A DNA stretch of 64,000 bases from Latrodectus hesperus (GCA_037975125.1 CM075852.1:13130813-13194812), one strand, 5' to 3'; counted from the first letter of the stretch, positions 44,816-64,000 are shown. Numbers and translations are program-made. The notes: generated from the letters alone by a model not told the origin.

Positions 44816-46460
44816 CGCGTACACCTTCAAAAAGTCCAGCACCATATTTTTTAATACGTGCTTTGTAATGAATTTTCCCTGTATATTTAGCTTGTGCGTT
44901 GAGCTAAATTGAATTATATCGATAACTTTTACTGTTTTTACATTTTTAATGTTGAAATTCTGCAAAAATTGTGGAATGTTAGGCTCTAATAATAAAATGA
45001 AATGCAAGTAGTTTAAATGTACATTTTAGTTTTGTATTTAGCTATTATTTCATTGTAAGTTTATGCTACAAACTTTTAGCAAGGGTTAGGGAAACATTTT
45101 TAGATGTAATCACCATATATAGCAAATTTTCAACAACATACTACTGCTGGTAAATTTGTATAAGAAATACGTAAAAGAGTAACAAATGTTACTCTTTTAT
45201 TAGACATTTCATCTTAAATTAGTTCAAATATTAGCATTTGGAACAATAAACCTTTTCCTTTGACTTAATAAACAATTAAGATTCATTTACTTTTTCTTTG
45301 AGTTATTTCCTAAAATATACACTAAAATATTTATCAATTAAATTTCCAAATTTTAGTGAATATGAAAATAAATTTTTCATTTCTTCTCACGGTTTTATAC
45401 ACATTTTTTCATATTAGTGATTAATACTTTCTTAAATTGAAACTTATTAAAATTAAATTACTTGCATTTGGTTAAATGTCATAAAATAAATGAAAGAAGT
45501 TTAAGGTTTTACTTATGTCAGATATCAAATTGTTAATTCTACAAAGCTGAAGTCTTCTTCGTTTGTTTTCGTGTTTTTAAAAATGGATAACTAGGTATGG
45601 ATAATGGATTGGACATCTATTTGTTGAAAAATGAAGGCTTCTACCTGTAAATCAGTACTTTCGATGTGAAAGGGCAACAGCTCATTTGTGCCGTGAATAT
45701 CAATTAGATGACGTATTCAGAATGAAGATAATAACCCGAGGCTGCAAAAGACTGTAAACATATTATTAAGTTCAATAGAGCAGATTATGGATGAAATCGA
45801 TGGGCGCGAATCTAGTTTAAGATATCAAAAAGTCAAAAAACAGAAAGTTAATTTGCTTCCTTGATCGTGTTAGGCACGTGGGAAATATTTTGTATGATTG
45901 ATTCATTTATGCAGAAATTAGTTGATTGTTTAAAAAAAAGCCTTACAGAAATTCTAACTTTTTTTTCGTAAAATATTGAATAAAATATGTGGGCTAATGC
46001 TGAATTTTCTCATTATCAAAATTTAATAATGGTGTGGTATAAAGTTTGAAATCATTACGCTTAATTATAGGTATGTCATTTAATAAACTGGAGACTGTTC
46101 ATTACTCTATATTAATGTTAATTAATAAGAATATTAGTTTTAAGTAAACAAATCAGGTGTCAGTAAAAATGCTATGTCAAAAACACAAGTTGAGTAGGTT
46201 TTATATATTTCTAAATAATCTTGAATTATTAAAAATAAACAAAAACAGCGCTGAGGTGCAGTTCTAAGTGGTCTGTCATGCTGGAGCCGAACTCTCATTT
46301 TAATTTCGATTTGAATTAGTAAAATATAAATTATTTATAAAAATAAGTAGTATGAAAACTAAACAATTATTAAAGAGTTCATACTGAAGCTGTATTAAGC
46401 ATTAAGATCAAGCTGATTTGGATACAGTTGTGTTATAGCTATTTGAGACCGAAACTAAAT
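44816..46460. other. AT-rich non-coding stretch
   Basis: It contains an 11-bp perfect hairpin (AAAAGAGTAAC, four bases, complement; 45173-45198) and a slightly GC-richer part at 45540-45900. A short frame there (about 45722-45866) follows a TTCAG-type acceptor; I regard it as unproven. Nothing else is supported. Confidence 0.35.
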
Positions 46461-46520
46461 GTTGTTGTGTTGTTTTGTGCCAACTAGGCTGGCAATATGG
46501 AGTTCACTGCTCCACTTTTC
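46461..46520 (-). repeat. SINE-B 3' tail fragment
   Basis: GTTGTTGTGTTGTTTTGTGC followed by CAACTAGGCTGGCAAT and CTGCTCCACTTTTC matches the tail-side end of SINE-B at 25081. Only the last 60 bases remain, a typical 5'-truncated copy. Confidence 0.8.
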
Positions 46521-48113
46521 TAACACTGAAATTAATAAAATTTCAGATGTTATTCAGTTTTTGAAAAAATGTGCATCTGAAGCATTAGATGAATGTATTA
46601 AGGGAAAAATAGGGATGTAAAAAATATGTGTGTTGTCATTAACAATCAGTCTCAAATTAGTCAACCTGAAAATATAAAAATTGAGGATTCTCTATTTTTC
46701 CTCTGTGTAACAAAATTTTAAAGGTTGCTTCATACATTAAGTTAATAACATTACAAATATAGACATTCAATGATAAAATAGAGAAGAGAACAATTCTTAA
46801 AGATATGCTTATTGTAACTATCATAGCAAAAATAAAATTAATACAAATCAATGAAATTATAATATTTAAAAACCAGTTGCAAAGATAAATTTATAAGAGT
46901 ATTAAAATGAATTTCCATTTTAGATGCAAATTTCAAAATAGCATAAAATTTATTAGAAAGTAGGCAATTCAATAATCATTATATTGTAAGTAATGTAATA
47001 AAACTTTTGTGTCACCTGAACATTAAGGAATCATTTAATTGAATTGTTTTAAATTTAATAGAGATAATGAATGAGTGTATCATAACCTCAACTATTTAAA
47101 ACTATAAAGAAGAAACTATGAGCGTGAGGTTAATAATAGACAAGTTTGATCAATGAATTTGATACTCTGTTGGGAAAAGTATTTAAATAATTCAAGACTT
47201 CATTATGCTCCTTATTAGAAGCTTAAGTAAGAATGTTTCAAATAAGAGCGAGCAATTAATTACCACATATAGATACGAGAATGATTTCTACTTTTAATAC
47301 AGAAAACGTAATATTTAAGTGCATAAAACACAGTGGAGAACAACTCAACTCCTTATACAAAGACTCTCATTTTTACGAACTCATTGAGACAGCTCAATTA
47401 AATCTTAAAATAGAAAGTTCGTAACGGAATTAAATATGTGTTACATCTAATGATTAAATTTTTTTATCAAATTTCTTTCTCTTTAAAAATAAAGTAATAT
47501 TAGAAAAATATTTAATATACACAGTATAAAAAATAGAGGCAAATTAAAATTAATAATTAAAAACAATTGTTATTCTCATTTTATCAATAAAAAACCAGGA
47601 AAAAATATCACTTTGCCTGATTTTTCTCAGTTTACTTTTCTCTTTCAAAACTACATTTTTAGAATTAGTTTTTCCATTCTTTCAACTTATGAAAGCATTT
47701 CACAATTGTTTTTCCTTTAAGAAGTACCACAATTATGTGTTTGACTGCTTATTATTCATTTGTTTGTATTGCAAATGGTTTCAACTCTATGTTATTTGTT
47801 TTTTGTTATCAATCTCATTAATTCTTATTAATTATGTTTTCTTCTACTTAATCATCTGATACTTCTTATGTACAAATCACATTTGAATCCAAATTTGAAG
47901 AGTCCTAAAAGAAAATTTCAGGAAGCGGTAGGTTTCTCTGTCGAAATTCTTGGACGAGAAACTCATCTTCACTCAAGTTTTTAAGTAATTTTTTTCAGTT
48001 TTCTTTAGTTATTACAGTTACTATAATAAAGTCTGCAATTTAAAATGACCAAGATATAGCTTTCTTCTGCCACATAATGTGAAACATAAATTGATAAGTG
48101 AATATCTATTATA
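46521..48113. other. AT-rich stretch with a small island near 47900
   Basis: AT-rich sequence. The segment 47905-47985 is GC-richer and open on both strands. On the plus strand, after AAAATTTCAG, a 20-codon frame reads EAVGFSVEILGRETHLHSSF to a stop. On the minus strand a frame includes LSEDEFLVQEFRQRNLPLPE. Lying just past the candidate exon at 48114-48299, it might be part of the same transcript's 3' region. Unproven. Confidence 0.3.
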
Positions 48114-48299
48114 CTAGGATATTGATTTCATAAAGCGATTCCAGTCGGTTTCTGCTGGCAAATATAGCTTACGATATTTGCTCTTGAAGTCATCGGTTAT
48201 TCTCGGATGCACATGTGTGTGTTTTACCACCTCACGTTTTGTTTGCTGTAGAATCAAAATGATATCATTCACGTCAATCAAATGCGCTAATTTATTAAA
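48114..48299 (-). CDS. Candidate terminal coding exon, unknown protein
   Basis: On the minus strand a pyrimidine-rich run ending in AAAG (a plausible acceptor) is followed by 61 open codons and the stop TAG at 48114-48116. The peptide begins FNKLAHLIDVNDIILILQQ and ends LPAETDWNRFMKSIS. It is balanced in charged, aromatic and proline residues, unlike the Lys/Asn/Ile-rich chance frames of the window, and the segment is clearly GC-richer than its flanks. It has no ATG, so it would be an internal-to-last exon with upstream exons beyond 48300. I do not recognise the family. Frames this long arise often by chance here, so the call rests on composition and the splice signal. Confidence 0.35.
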   Translation of the reverse strand, partial: FNKLAHLIDVNDIILILQQTKREVVKHTHVHPRITDDFKSKYRKLYLPAETDWNRFMKSIS

Positions 48300-53545
<5,246 letters not shown>

Positions 53546-54495
53546 CATACTTTTTCTTCAATTATAATTAAAAATTAGAAGATCCTAATATCTTGATAAA
53601 ATCTATTAATAACTAATATTAATTGATAATAACAAAAAAGTTAGTAAAATATAAATAAGAAAAATAGTTCTAAAATTATACTAGAATAAAATTTGTTCGG
53701 AAAAAATATTATATCATATTGATAAAAATGATATATATCATATTATGTTATATTGATAAAAATGATCATATTGATATATTGATAAAAATGATCATATTAT
53801 GTTATATTGATAAAAATGATCATTATATCATATTGATAAAAATGATATATATCATATTATGTATCAAAAGGTATTGTTTAAATTCATAACTTAATGAATA
53901 TATTGAAGTAAATAAACTCTCAGAGAATGCGAAATTTTAAAATTTAAAAATGTAACCCAAATTTTTAAAAAAATATGTATTTTAATACATATAATTATGT
54001 ATATAATTACTTATACAATACTTTTTCTTCAATTATAATTAAAAATTATAATATCCTTATATCTTGATAAAATCTATTAATAACTAATATTAATTGATAA
54101 TAGCAAAAAAGTTAGTAAAATATAAATAAGAAAAATGGCTCTAAAATTATACTAGAATAAAATTTGTTAGGAAAAAATGATATTATATCACATTGATAAA
54201 AATGATATATATCATATTATGTTATATTAATAAAAAATGATCATATTGATAATTGATAAAAATGATCATATTATGTTATATTGATAAAAATGATCACATT
54301 GATATATTGATAAAAATGATATATATCATATTATGTATCAAAAGGTATTGTTTAAATTCATAATTTAATGAATATATTGAAGTAAATAAACTCTCAGAGA
54401 ATGCAAAATTTTAAAGTTTAAAAATGTAATGCAAATTTATAAAAAAATATGTATTTTAATACATATAATTATGTATATAATTACTCATACAATAC
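53546..54495 (+). repeat. Tandem duplication, two units of about 471 bp with nested short repeats
   Basis: Unit 1 (about 53546-54018) and unit 2 (about 54019-54495) match over their full length with few substitutions and small indels, for example at CTTTTTCTTCAATTATAATT and at CAAAAGGTATTGTTTAAATT. Each unit holds an inner array of variants of TTGATAAAAATGATCATATT and of ATGATATATATCAT, which is itself a palindrome. Unit 1 has one or more extra inner repeats. The duplication is more recent than those at 31033 and 32075. It is non-coding. Confidence 0.93.
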
Positions 54496-55700
54496 AGATT
54501 TTCTTAATAAATTAATATACAATATTTTCTATCAAGGAAACACTCAAGTCTATTTAAAAGTTCTTTATCATAACATGAATAAAATGGCTAAAAATGTTTT
54601 CTTAAACATTCTGCGACAATTCTGTAGAAAGCTTTTACAACAAAAAGGATTGCTATTGTAACTGTTTATTTTTAACTATTATTACAACTTTTTTTCTTTT
54701 CGATAGCTGTTTAAAAAAAGATTTTTCTATGTGATTACTTAGCTAGAGAACCGTCAGTCAGGTTAGACTTAAAAAGGATGGTCATCACTCATATTTAAAT
54801 TTCGTTGTTTTTTTTTTTCATGTTCTTGATTATACGTCGTAAAGGAAAATATCCATGGAAAAAAGCAGGTGTCCCAGACTGCTTTAATGTGCTGTTTTTG
54901 AAAGATTCTTTGTGCGTCAATTATAAAAATGATATATTGTTGCAAAATTCAAATATCCAATTAGAGCTTTATTTTAAAAGTAAGGTAACCTTTGCACAGC
55001 TATTTTTGTCAATGTATCTCATATTATATAGTTTCTTTTTATAAATTTAATTTTTATTGTTCAATTTCAAATTTTTTTAATAAATATTTCGCTATTATAT
55101 CTTTTATTTACGTTTTACATTTTCCATCTTATTTTTTTAAATTAAAGTATTAGAAAATATTATAATAATTGAGTGTGGTTAGATATTTTAAAAACATAAA
55201 ACGTGTAAATAATTCTAAAAAATTGTTTTCAAAATGTTTATTAAAATTTATATATGCATATTTTTAATCATGATTTATTTCTAATTACCATCTAGGTTAA
55301 AATACTTTGTATATTGTTTTGGGTATTATGAATATGCGATATTTAACAAAATGATGCATAAATATGAAAAAAAATTAAAATATGAAATGCAGATTTTATT
55401 TTCTAAGTCTAAATAAACACTAAACATACATATCAAAAATTCCTAATGTATATGATATAAAAATATATGATAACTATTAATTTTTAGTGGTTCATAATAC
55501 ATTAATTAATCATTGCTAATAAAATATTTATTAGTTATGATGCATCTTTAAAAATATAGTAAAATATTTTCTTTGTGTTTTATAAAATTTAAAAAATATT
55601 TAAATTATAAAAATTATAAATACTTGGTAAGTTTTTCATAGAATTTCTTAGCAGTAACATAATAATATTTGATATAAAACTGTCTGAAAGGTAAATAATA
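54496..55700. other. AT-rich non-coding stretch
   Basis: AT-rich sequence. A 79-codon frame at 54805-55044 is Phe/Leu-rich with no recognisable domain. No element is seen up to the TA target at 55701. Confidence 0.4.
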
Positions 55701-55702
55701 TA

Positions 55703-56920
55703 CACAGTCCAGTCACATTAATGTGACCATCTGTCAAAAGCCAGAAAAACCACCTTTCTCAGAGCGGACTGCTGCGAGACGTGCAGGAAGAGAGTCACTT
55801 AGGTCCCTGAAGGTGTTCTCTGGGATGTTGAGCCATGCCGACTCTAATGCCGTGGGCAGCTGCGCTAGATTACGAGGTTGAGGATCCATGGCGCGAACAA
55901 CTCGATCGTGATGGTCCCACAGATGCTCGATTGGGTTTAAGTCAGGTGAGTTTGCTGGCCAGGGGAGGATGGTAAACTCATCCTGGTGCTCTTCGAACCA
56001 CTCACGTACACTGGCAGCTGTATGGCACCCCGCATTGTGCTGCTTGAAGATGCCATCATCTTGAGGAAAAACAATGCACATGTAAAGGTGGACATGGTCC
56101 GCAAGGACAGATGCGTACTTGTATTGATCCATCGTGCCTTCCACTGTGATCAGTGAACCCAGAGAATGCCAGGAAAACATTCCCCAGACCATAATGCTCC
56201 CGCCTCCGGCTTGGACCGTTCCGGCAATGGTTGAGGGTGGTTCCTTTCAGAGGTTTCACGCCTTATACGCCAACGTCCATCGTCCGATGGAGCATAAAAC
56301 GCGATTCATCTGAAAACGCAACCTGTCGCCAATCAGTGGACGTCCAACTGCTGTACAGGCGTGCAAATTCTAGCCTTCGCTGTCGATGAACAGCAGTCAG
56401 CATAGGTGCACGAACCAGGCGTCTGCTTCGGAGGCCCAGACGCAGCAATGTTTGCTGATTAGTAGTTTGGGAGACACTTTTGGTAGCCCATTGGTTCATT
56501 TTGGTGGTCAGTTGCTCAACGGTAGCCCGTCTATCTGCCCGAACGCATCTCCGCAACCGTCGTTCACCTCTGTCATCTATGGCCCGTGGTGCACCACATT
56601 TGCCACGTCGCTGATTTTGGACAGTCCCATTTTGCCATGCACGGTACACTTTTACCAAGGCGGCACGCGAACAGTTCACAAACTCAGCCGTTTCGGAAAT
56701 GCTTCCACCCTTGGCCCGAAAGCCAATGATCATGCCCTTTTCGACGTCGGATAAATCGCTTTGTTTCTGCATTACGCCAACGATTGAAATGTTTTCCGAA
56801 GCCCTCACACACACTTTATAGACGCTCAACTGCACTGTGCTGCCACCTGCCTTCTGTGATTGGTTAGTTAACTCTGACGTGGAAAGTACGTGGTGGTCAC
56901 ATTAATGTGACTGGACTGTG
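55703..56920 (-). mobile_element. Tc1-like element, near full length
   Basis: The ends are perfect 27-bp inverted repeats beginning CACAGTCCAGTCACATTAAT (55703-55729 and 56894-56920), flanked by TA duplications at 55701-55702 and 56921-56922. Each repeat contains the 16-bp perfect palindrome GTCACATTAATGTGAC. The element is 1218 bp, close to the size of a complete short-TIR Tc1 element. It carries one transposase gene on the minus strand, now broken. It is much less AT-rich than the surrounding DNA, suggesting origin in another sequence context or a recent arrival. Confidence 0.96.
55734..56772 (-). pseudogene. Tc1-like transposase, DD36E-type spacing, frameshifted
   Basis: The likely start is the ATG ending at 56772 (MQKQSDLSDVEKGMIIGF), which begins the first helix-turn-helix. 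A second DNA-binding part follows (RRGKCGAPRA, then RATVEQLT), then VAFSDESRF with the first catalytic Asp. Near 56283 the frame shifts and near 56235 it shifts again; the frame ending at 55734 then gives GTMDQYKYASVL and the second catalytic block, which reads FKQHNAGCH, His replacing Asp. SPDLNPIEHLWD is intact, with its Glu 36 residues beyond that His, the spacing of the DD36E (Incomer) group rather than DD34E. About 346 codons in total. Two frameshifts and the lost Asp make it inactive. Confidence 0.9.
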
Positions 56921-56922
56921 TA

Positions 56923-58694
<1,772 letters not shown>

Positions 58695-61600
58695 AACAAG
58701 TATAAGAATACTTTAATTAAACCTATACTTTAATAATTTTCAGTGGAAAAATCGATTTAAGACTCTATCTGATTAGTTACATTTTAAAATAAATTCTGAT
58801 TTGGTTCAAATATATAGTAAAATAGATATTTGTGTGTTTAATAGTTATGATGTTTTGCGTGATATATGAGAGAAGAAGGATGAAAAATACATTGTTCAAA
58901 ATGTCTTATTGGTATCTAAAAAGAAATTAAAAAGCATAATAATCAGAAAGTTTGTAAAATCTAAATATGTACGAAATATTTTTAATGTTCGTGTATGAAA
59001 TATTTTAAAATTTATTAATTTTACTTAATAAAAATCGATTATTTTGATTCGCTTTAAATTTCGCAGAAACTGTGCTTCATAAAAGCTAAAGATTTGAAAA
59101 AATTGTGTCAACCTCTTGAATTTAAAATAATTATGTTCAAGAGCTTGAGACAAATACTTGAAATTGCAAATTATAGCGCTTTAACATTAACTTGAAGCAG
59201 AAAGTTGTGTATTAAAATATATTTTAATTTAAATTATCAATTAAGTACACTCGCAAATGAAACATTGATAATAATAAAAAATACCTAAAACTTCACAACT
59301 TTTGAATTTCATAAATTCAAATAAAAAAATTTATATTTTGACTGGAAACAATAATGGTATTAAATCACAAATTTAAAAAAAATATTCTGTGATATCAAAT
59401 CTATTAGGTTATTGTATGCCTAAAAAGTAAGTGAATATTTTTAAGGATTAATTTTCTTATCACATGTTTAACAATTCGTCAATGGTGAGATCTTAGTAAT
59501 ATCAGCAAACTTCTTTATTCTTCTTTTCCTTTTCGATTGTTCCATTGTCTTCATCTTATTTTTGTTCTACGTTAAATAAATTTGGTTTGCAAAGTATCAG
59601 TTCCTTAAAAAATTATTGAATTCTTTAATATCTTTATTGTTTCATTGATTAAATCAGCTTTGAAACTTTGGGATATAATTGAAACTTAAGGATACAATTA
59701 AATATAGAATATTAGAATATTATCTGTATTATTTTAGTCATGTGTGTGTGTAAATCCGTATTATATCTTTCGAAATATTAGTTATAAAATAATTCAGCAT
59801 AATTTGCATACTTGCTTAAGCGTTTTTATTTATATCTAGAAATTCATATCTCCCCATTAGAGTTATATAATTGATTTAAATTTCCTTGTTGGTATAAATT
59901 TTTATTTACATATACACTGTGTTTTGATATATTTATTTCTATCAACATAAAATAATTTAAATGTACTAACAGAAATATAATATCATTTATAACTTTTCAC
60001 AAAAGGTTTTTATACAGTCTAAAATAAACTGCAAAATATTTTAATTTGAAATTAATCCTGAATCCTTGCTAAAATTATTTAACTTGATTAATAAACATCT
60101 AAAATTTAAGCTTTAAAAAGAAATATTTATATTTTAACTAAAATTTATTTATCTTAAGCTTTGTATGCAAAAAACACTTTTTTTTTTGCAAATTTTACAT
60201 GTTGCTAAAATTAAGTGACCAGCAATAAAAAGACAGCAAATGTGCTTACTTTCACGCGCTTACTTTCCAAATAATTTTACTCTTTTGTATACAATCATCT
60301 GTGTTACGTTGTAGGCAGATGATGTTAATTATCACTTAGTCAAAAATATGGAATATTTTTATTTATCTATTTTTTATTTATTAGCAAAAATAATAAAAAT
60401 ATTTTCACAACATTCAGTCCAATAGTGTTAATTAATATTATTAATATCATTTCCTTATTACATGAGCATGTAATATTTAAAAAATATATATTCTTAATCC
60501 TTGAAATTAGCAGAAACAAAATATATCCTTCCCCTCAATTCTTAATAATTTGCAATCTCTATAAATTTGTTCAGTAAAAAACTATCAGGTTACAAATTTA
60601 TGCATTTTTTTACTAAAATATTTATTTTACTTCAAAGGTCATACGTCATAAGTTTTAGTAATTTTGGACTTATTATTTATATATATTTGCAATTACAATA
60701 CTTAATTATTTATTTTATTTGGGAAAACTTAGTAAATTACACAAAAATTGTTCATGAGCTCCCTTTGATAATTTACTTGCAATTTGTACAATTTTGAATT
60801 TAGATAAAAGTATCTAATACTGATATATCGAATAAAGTTACTAAAAATATGTATATTTATTTAAATGCTTATTTATTTTAACTTCATGCAATTCAAAATC
60901 ATCTGCATAACTAGACTTCAACACTTTCCTAAAACAATTCCTCTTTAAAATATAAACCATAATGGTAACTTTGATAAGTAATTTCAGAGTGAATATACAT
61001 CTATAAAATATATTTACATATATTCAATACTTGTTCTCAGAATTGTAATTCTTATTATTACGCAATATAAAAATTTCTTTTTAAATATAAATTTATTGTT
61101 TATTTTCATGCAATAATACATTCAACTATAATCTCAGATATTAATATATAAAATTTTAAGAAAATGCTTTTGTAATTATAATCGAGATGAAAGGTATTGT
61201 TCATGCACAATACTTAAATGAATCTCGTTTTGGAGAAACTTCCTTTCATTATAATATTACTATAATTTACTATGCATCTATTAATTTTAATTTTAATGTC
61301 AACTATAATTTTATACTTGGCTAATTTTATAGATAAATTAACAAATAGCTCAATATTAGATTAGTGGTAAATGATTTTATTGATTACGTTTACATTAAAA
61401 ATTATTAATATACAATAGAAATATATTTTTCAGTTTTGAGAAATCCCTCCTAGATAAATGAAAACAAATTTCGAAATGTAAATACGTGACAAAAATTATT
61501 TATTTGTAAAAAATAAAGGAGGGAATACCAATTTTAAAACACTTTTAAATTTATATAATATAATGATATAATCAATATATATGTATTCATGAAAGTATTT

Positions 61601-62932
61601 ATGATTGATGAATATGTAAATAAGACAGTCCCTGATATATTTTTATTTAATACGAGTTATCTTAAGCCAATTCCTTGTTTAGGCAATAATATTTACTGTT
61701 TATTCCACATGAAATTACTTCAAATGAATGTTCTCAAGGAAATATAATCAATAAAATATATTCCTTTGAGGATATCCTTTTGATTGATTCAGTTGTTTAA
61801 TTCATACTGAAAAATTCTAATCAACATATAAGCAATTTTAATCATGATAGGACATCACAGAAATATAGTTAATTGTTCATTAAATGTTTTTCTTCTTTCC
61901 ATTCAAACATATTGGAAAAGAAAACAGTTATTATTGGACAATATAATTCTAATTTTTCACGTTCGATTTTATGGCAACCGTTTTTTATTTTCAAGGGGGA
62001 AGTAATTTGTTACTGAAATATTTTAACGGTGGATAAATGGTACTTTTTAAATAAAATTCATTACATTAAAACTTATTTCTGAAACAAAGTCACTGTTCAT
62101 AAAAATATTTATAACTATGCTATTATATTTAACTGTCCTTTAATTGCAATATTAAACAGAGAAAATTAACTGGATACTTCAAAATGGAATTGGAATATAT
62201 ACTTTTTATCTATCATACATAATATATTATGAAAGATCACAATTAAAGAAATTTACTTTATTTTCATTAAAAAATAATGAGAAACAGATAAGAACAATTT
62301 AGTTAAAATATCATTAAAGATGATGCTTTTTTTCAATAAAAAGTTTTTAAATTTTATCCTATGCTATCTTTAGCAAGCATTGACCTGTGAATAAACAAGT
62401 TTATTAAGAATCCAAATTTATATAAGCACAAAATTATTCTTTGTGATTACAAAATAATTAGGGAAATATATATAATTTTAGATTGAAGCTTTCACCAAAA
62501 ATGTCCTTAACATATATACTTTCTATTTTAAAATGTAAAGAATAATTTGAATAAACCAGATGCTAGTTTGTCAAAAGTTAGTTTTTGTTCGTAATTTTTA
62601 AAGGATATTTCTGAACTGCATTGGGCTTTTTTTGACTAATATCAATAGCTATAAAACCCAATGGTAGGAAAATTTATATTTTTTAAAGTTTATTTTGCTT
62701 TCTCTAAATTAAATTGACCTCCATGACAAACAACCTCTAAAAATGTTATACTTGCTATTTTTACTTTAAAGAAATATATTATTGATACATACATTCCTAG
62801 TTGCTATTTATATATATATTTATAAAATACATTTATTCTGTTTAATATTTATATGTACTTTTAAAACAATTACACAAAACTCTAATAATTTTGGTAAGTC
62901 ACTTTTTTGTAATTTGGAAGATTAGCTTTACT

Positions 62933-62936
<4 letters not shown>
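58695..62936. other. AT-rich non-coding stretch
   Basis: Over 4 kb of very AT-rich DNA without a recognisable element or exon. A 76-codon frame at 60567-60797 is Phe/Tyr/Ile-rich and probably chance. Confidence 0.45.

Positions 62937-63023
<87 letters not shown>
62937..63023. repeat. (TA)n microsatellite
   Basis: An uninterrupted TA dinucleotide run of about 87 bp. Confidence 0.97.
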
Positions 63024-63026
<3 letters not shown>

Positions 63027-63800
63027 ATTTTGAGGTTTAATAAATCATAAAAGAAGTCAGATTTAAACAAACGTATGCAATTTTTTCAAGGAATGTCTTA
63101 TAACATTATTTTTAAAGCCTGAACTTTCCGTAGATGATTTTTTCTTTCTGATAGTTTTTCTGTTGTATACATCATTAATGATGAGCAATAACCTTTTTTA
63201 ATTTAAAAGTTTTTATCATTGTCTGTGTTGAGCATTTCACAGAAAGATTTCATAGGCTGTAACACAGCAGGGGCTGTTCCTTTACTTTCGGGAGTTTGTA
63301 AAAGACACACACACATTGTTTATTGGAGGAAAATATCGAGCATTTATGAATTAATGTTCAGATTAGCTGTAGACACAAACAGTCTTTAACTCACTTGACA
63401 CCAATGCAACTGTAACCGTATTCCACACATTCACCTGTTGTATGTGTGACAAAATATGCATATGTGGATTTTTTTGACAAGAGCATAAAAATTGTTCAAT
63501 GAATATAATCTTTAATGTTGTTATTATAACTCTATTTTCATATCATGAATTATTTAAACATTAAAATGTGTCAAATATTTTACTGATAGTAAATATTTAT
63601 ATATTTCAATAGTTATACAAACATGAGGAATATTTATCAGCGGATTATTCAAACATGCTTAATGCACTTATGTACAATTTAAAATAACTCAAAATGAGGT
63701 TCTTCACATGATTTTAAAACATGAACAAATTTAAACTGCATTATTATATTTCAGAAAGTTTTTTTTTATTATTATTACCTTACTTATATAAATAGTAGTA
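63024..63800. other. Stretch with a GC-richer patch and weak exon-like frame
   Basis: At 63243, after a CATTTCACAG acceptor-like word, a plus-strand frame is open for 48 codons to TAA at 63387-63389 (begins KDFIGCNTAGAVPLLSG). The patch is GC-richer than its flanks. I recognise no domain, so it is noted only as a possible exon or repeat remnant. The rest is AT-rich. Confidence 0.25.
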
Positions 63801-63851
63801 TAGAAGCGCACCCCATATTGACAGCCTAGCTGGTACACGGCAACAACAACT
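63801..63851 (+). repeat. SINE-B 3' tail fragment
   Basis: GAAGCGCACCCCATATTGAC then AGCCTAGCTGG and a CAACAACAAC tail match the end of SINE-B at 41060-41114. Only about 50 bases remain, a strongly 5'-truncated copy. Confidence 0.8.
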
Positions 63852-64000
63852 TGTAAGCCTTTTTTTTAAATAGTTGCCATTTGAAAAAATATCATAATTA
63901 AATTCGAAACCCTTATATCATTTATCCTGTATTAAGATAATTAGTTAAATTTAAAAGAAATAACATTTGTGTTTGAATAGAATCTCCCAAGTACTAAGGC

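Noticed and set aside
56386..56754. Plus-strand 122-codon frame
   Set aside because: It is the shadow of the Tc1-like transposase on the minus strand.

Overview
The window is strongly AT-rich eukaryotic DNA with no operons, no bacterial-type genes and no complete host protein-coding gene. Its contents are a dense mixture of decayed transposable elements: Ty3/gypsy, mariner, Tc1-like, elements carrying a DUF4817-like helix-turn-helix, an ISXO2/IS1595-like (Merlin-type) element, a Helitron, a LINE RNase H fragment and tRNA-derived SINEs. Long (TA)n arrays are also present. This fits an arthropod with large introns and intergenic regions, and I favour an arachnid (spider). That placement is inference from the repertoire of elements, not something proved here.

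Layout. Positions 1-5.6 kb hold two copies of one SINE family (SINE-A), a candidate terminal exon (3466-3577) and, 86 bp after it, a 5'-deleted mariner with perfect terminal repeats and an intact DDD catalytic domain. Positions 5.6-16.6 kb are mostly AT-rich filler, with two minus-strand copies of a second SINE family (SINE-C), a GC-richer island and a good hairpin. Positions 16.67-17.73 kb are a non-autonomous Helitron with both termini recognisable. Positions 22.2-22.9 kb are an internally deleted Tc1/mariner-superfamily element. Positions 25.1-26.0 kb carry a SINE-B copy and a likely solo LTR. Positions 28.4-29.7 kb are a patchwork of a LINE RNase H domain and the 3' end of another transposon.

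Positions 33.5-38.2 kb are a decayed Ty3/gypsy element (gag with two CCHC knuckles, protease, part of reverse transcriptase, part of integrase), split by a nested ISXO2-like DNA transposon. Positions 38.5-39.6 kb are a Tc1 pseudogene, and 40.9-41.1 kb another SINE-B. From 41 to 55 kb there are few genes or elements: a second candidate terminal exon (48114-48299, minus strand), a large (TA)n array and a 471-bp tandem duplication with nested short repeats. Positions 55.7-56.9 kb hold a nearly full-length Tc1-like element with perfect inverted repeats but a broken transposase. The remainder is AT-rich DNA, two more (TA)n arrays and a SINE tail.

None of the elements looks able to move by itself: every transposase, reverse transcriptase or integrase frame is truncated, frameshifted or missing a catalytic residue, apart from the mariner catalytic domain, which lacks its DNA-binding half. 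I found no convincing undescribed system. The points most worth checking are the catalytic-only mariner frame, the nested insertion in the gypsy element, the Tc1 element with a palindrome inside each terminal repeat, and the two candidate host exons.
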